Shown: piece by piece, positions 29,215 through 31,168 of the stretch
Layout of the letters: every line of letters begins with the position of its first letter
Position numbering within the stretch: the first letter of the stretch is position 1
DNA from: a virus
Virus record (IMG/VR): IMGVR_UViG_3300032282_000731
Span: 1 to 31,168 of that record
DNA: 31,168 nucleotides
Reading direction: 5' to 3' (one strand)
Made by a program: the position numbers and the translations under genes
The notes under the pieces: generated by a model
What the model saw: only the letters and a program-made list of their open reading frames with translations
What the model was told of the DNA's origin: nothing
Databases searched by the model: none

Positions 29215-30339
29215 TTATCCTTCCCCCTGAGTGATTGTATCAGTAATAGAATATCCAAATTTTTGGTTGAACAGAGATTCGATTCTGTTCTTGGTGAGGA
29301 TTTCGGTTTCCTTGAACTGCAGAGTCAGGTCGAGTGCGGCGGGAGCGCCGTCCTGGTGAGTCAAGAATGGACCACCACCGGAGTAATTTACAGTTACTCC
29401 TTGTAAAACACAGGTAGAAATAAAGTCCATATATGGATTCTGAATACCACCAAAATAGAATTCAATATCAAATTCCGAGGGTAGGGTAAAGAATCTAGCT
29501 GCATTGCCAGAAACTTCGGGATGCATGTGGAACTTAAGAAGGTTAATGATTTCAGAAATTTGATTAGACTCAGTGGCGGAAGTTGGCATTAACTTATACA
29601 CAAAGTTAAATTCTCTATAGTTGACGCCTTTAAACAATAATTCTTGGTATGGGTTCTCAGCAATTCCAAGTTTCAACATTGCAAGTTGTTTGGCAATACC
29701 TGTTAGATCAGACCCTTCCTTGGAAATTCCACCCGAGATACCTTTAACAATATTATTGATAAAGCTGTTTTTGCTACCTGAGAATATAGCTCCGGCAATT
29801 CCCGCCATTCCTTGAGAGAGTACTTCTCCTGCTAATTGAACGCCAGAAACCATAGCCAGGTTTCTCAAGTCAGTGAGCACCCCGGATTCTCCTTGTTCGC
29901 TAAGTAATCCCATTGCAGAACCAAGCGCACCAAGACCCAGGCCGTCGTAAGATACTCCGAAGTTAGAAGTGATATTATCCGGAATATGAAGAGCAATAGA
30001 AGTAAGGGTTCTTCTGGTTGAGTTATTGATTCTTGGAGTATACTCTCCTGTCTGAGAAGAAGGAACACCAAGCGTGGTCGGTTTTCCGTTTGTATCCACG
30101 ACAGGCGTGCCGCCAGAAACGGCGTTACTATAAGACCCCGATGTCGTCTTCTGTTCGTTTATATGGATTACCATATAATTGCTACCATACTTAGTCGAGT
30201 CTATAATATCGTTTGGAAACTTGACGAAGCTATTGGTCGCAGTAGCAATACCCTGTCGAACAGCCGTGTCGAAAGCTCCCGCAATGGATGTAGGTGCTTC
30301 TAGGTAGTAAGGAATGGTTGGATCTGTTTCTGCTGCCAT
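29215..30339 (-). CDS. 48: Baseplate tail tube cap protein gp48
   Basis: This 374-aa protein (T4 gp48: 364 aa) starts at ATG 30339. The N-terminal third carries VKFPNDIIDSTKYGSNYMVIHINEQK, the middle is a Gly/Ala-rich, partly helical stretch (about residues 125-220, with GLGLGALGSAMGLLSEQG), and the last part is a tube-like beta domain: KGVNYREFNFVYKLMPTSATESNQISEIINLLKFHMHPE, then IQNPYMDFISTCVLQGVTVNYSG and APAALDLTLQFKETEILTKNRI. In T4, gp48 and gp54 sit on the hub and start tube assembly. It is the first gene of the minus-strand arm, and a TATAAATA ends five bases before ATG. There is no ribosome site. Confidence 0.88.
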   Translation of the reverse strand: MAAETDPTIPYYLEAPTSIAGAFDTAVRQGIATATNSFVKFPNDIIDSTKYGSNYMVIHINEQKTTSGSYSNAVSGGTPVVDTNGKPTTLGVPSSQTGEYTPRINNSTRRTLTSIALHIPDNITSNFGVSYDGLGLGALGSAMGLLSEQGESGVLTDLRNLAMVSGVQLAGEVLSQGMAGIAGAIFSGSKNSFINNIVKGISGGISKEGSDLTGIAKQLAMLKLGIAENPYQELLFKGVNYREFNFVYKLMPTSATESNQISEIINLLKFHMHPEVSGNAARFFTLPSEFDIEFYFGGIQNPYMDFISTCVLQGVTVNYSGGGPFLTHQDGAPAALDLTLQFKETEILTKNRIESLFNQKFGYSITDTITQGEG

Positions 30340-30344
30340 ACTAT

Positions 30345-30352
30345 TATTTATA
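30345..30352 (-). promoter_or_regulatory. Late promoter TATAAATA for gp48 arm
   Basis: A perfect minus-strand TATAAATA is followed by ATAGT and ATG 30339. It shares two base pairs with the plus-strand TATAAATA at 30351-30358. T4 geometry puts the start of transcription at the A of ATG. Confidence 0.75.
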
Positions 30353-30358
30353 TAAATA
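30351..30358 (+). promoter_or_regulatory. Late promoter TATAAATA for gp4 arm
   Basis: A perfect plus-strand TATAAATA lies 14 bases before ATG 30373, giving a predicted leader of about nine bases without a Shine-Dalgarno sequence. It overlaps the opposite promoter for gp48 by two base pairs. Confidence 0.7.
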
Positions 30359-30372
30359 TTCTAGAATACATT

Positions 30373-30810
30373 ATGGCATACTCTGGAAAGTTCTACCCAA
30401 AGAATCCTCACAAATACAAAGGCGACATCAACAACATCGTCTGGAGATCCACGTGGGAACGTCGGCTAATGAAGTTCCTAGACGAAAACGACAATGTCCT
30501 AGAATATGGATCAGAAGAAATCGTAGTTCCATATTATTCTCCCGTCGACGGCAGGCCGCATAGATATTTTGTAGACTTCTACGTGAAGCTACGGGATAAG
30601 AACGGGGATATAAAGGTCTACATCGTCGAGGTCAAACCGTTCTCTCAGACTCTGCCTCCGAAGAAAAGATCCAAGATGACTCCGGCATACATGAAGGAAT
30701 GTCAAACGTATGCTGTGAACCAGGCAAAATGGGACGCGGCCAGGAAATTCGCCGAGCATAATGGAATAGAATTTATTGTATTGACCGAGAAACAATTGTT
30801 TGGAAAGTAA
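30373..30810 (+). CDS. 4: Head completion protein gp4 (TnsA-like nuclease fold)
   Basis: This 145-aa protein (T4 gp4: 150 aa) has the strands and residues of the gp4 family: GKFYPKNPHKYKGD near the start, WRSTWERRLMKFLDEND (residues 24-40, Glu29), RYFVDFYVKLRDKNG (64-78, Asp68) and VYIVEVKP (82-89, Glu86 and Lys88). The E-D-ExK set is the PD-(D/E)XK core shared with TnsA. T4 gp4 (also called gp50) is needed to finish DNA-filled heads so that tails can attach. In T4 gene 4 lies next to gene 53; here it stands back to back with the 48-53 group. Confidence 0.92.
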   Translation: MAYSGKFYPKNPHKYKGDINNIVWRSTWERRLMKFLDENDNVLEYGSEEIVVPYYSPVDGRPHRYFVDFYVKLRDKNGDIKVYIVEVKPFSQTLPPKKRSKMTPAYMKECQTYAVNQAKWDAARKFAEHNGIEFIVLTEKQLFGK

Positions 30811-30816
30811 TAAATA
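30809..30816 (+). promoter_or_regulatory. Late promoter AATAAATA before the last gene
   Basis: AATAAATA begins at the gp4 stop codon and is followed by CTCTAT and ATG 30823. The six-base spacing and the lack of a Shine-Dalgarno sequence match the gp25 promoter on the other strand. Confidence 0.55.
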
Positions 30817-30822
30817 CTCTAT

Positions 30823-31168
30823 ATGCCAAAATCTCTAACAGACTTCCTAGCAGACATCAAGGTCCGTGGTACAGTTAAAAGCGCCAGGTTCGATCTGATC
30901 GTCAAAGAGAAGTTAGCTGCAGATTTGCCTCTTAAAACTCCTGGTCTTGTCAATTCATTCTCTCAATCCAACCCACTAACAATCAGATGCGAGAACGTAC
31001 ACATTCCTGGCATTCAAATTCTGACTCAAGAATATAAGACATACGGCGGGTTGCCTCCCGTATCCGTTCCAACTTCAAGAGTCTACGATCCGATTCAATG
31101 CACGTTTTTAGTCTCTAGATCGTTCGTGGAGAAACAATACTTCGAGAATTGGATGCACCAAATAACCA
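30823..31168 (+). CDS. Tail tube or tube-initiator-like protein (gp54/gp19 fold), 3' end outside window
   Basis: ATG 30823 opens a frame that runs to the window edge (115 codons). The protein begins MPKSLTDFLADIKVRG, then LADLPLKTPGLVNSFSQSNPLTIRCENVHIPGI (residues about 32-65), LTQEYKTYGGLPPVSVPTSRVYDPIQCTFLV and FVEKQYFENWMHQIT. The IPG loop, Y-G near residue 74, an acidic or Asp-Pro turn before a TFLV strand, and the FENWM helix are the marks of the tail-tube fold. T4 gp54 (320 aa) and gp19 (163 aa) are both options; the true length is not visible here. The gp54 choice is favoured by nearness to gp48, its partner in T4. Confidence 0.65.
   Translation, partial: MPKSLTDFLADIKVRGTVKSARFDLIVKEKLAADLPLKTPGLVNSFSQSNPLTIRCENVHIPGIQILTQEYKTYGGLPPVSVPTSRVYDPIQCTFLVSRSFVEKQYFENWMHQIT

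Overview
This window looks like part of the genome of a T4-like tailed phage (contractile-tailed, Tevenvirinae-related) of the kind best known from cyanophages, pelagiphages and similar marine or soil hosts, rather than the coliphage T4 group. The evidence is a T4 replication block (RNase H, sliding clamp, clamp loader, RegA), T4 baseplate genes (4, 48, 53, 5, 25, 6, 7, 8), a lysozyme-less gp5, a very large DUF4815-type protein where T4 has genes 9-11, and late promoters of the NATAAATA type. The host cannot be named from the sequence.

Layout. Positions 1-578 hold three tandem copies (the first cut by the window edge) of a small gene whose protein is almost entirely a Ser-X dipeptide repeat; I do not recognise this family. 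A 57-aa protein follows (621-794), then a 141-base gap with possible RNA structure, then three tRNA genes (Thr-UGU, Gly-UCC, Pro-UGG) with encoded CCA ends. From 1208 to 5292 the plus strand carries the replication module: RNase H, a conserved 145-aa protein, gp45, gp44, gp62, RegA and a SprT-like metalloprotease. This arm meets a minus-strand arm tail to tail with an 8-base overlap at 5285-5292.

The minus-strand arm (5285-30339) reads from right to left in the order gp48, gp53, a gp27-like hub, gp5, a coiled-coil protein, gp25, gp6, gp7-like, gp8, the 1893-aa DUF4815-like protein, a coiled-coil protein, an S74-chaperone tail fibre, three or four small tail or adhesin genes, a RuvC-like resolvase, a DUF5872-like protein, a cupin-like protein, a tail-tube-like protein, a HAD nucleotidase and a putative PD-(D/E)XK nuclease. 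At 30340-30372 the strands diverge: gp4 and the start of a second tail-tube or tube-initiator gene run on the plus strand.

How it works together. gp45, gp44 and gp62 load the DNA polymerase clamp, and in T4 the same clamp activates late transcription. The late promoters of the baseplate arm would therefore depend on products of the early arm. The most unusual signals are: (1) the tandem Ser-X repeat genes; (2) T4-style capsid-targeting N-termini with a gp21-type cleavage site on two adjacent enzymes, suggesting they are packaged in the head; (3) late promoters set exactly 5 or 6 bases from start codons that lack a Shine-Dalgarno sequence, which predicts leaderless late mRNAs; (4) two overlapping divergent late promoters; and (5) long hairpins inside coding sequence, one of them spanning the zinc motif of the SprT-like gene.
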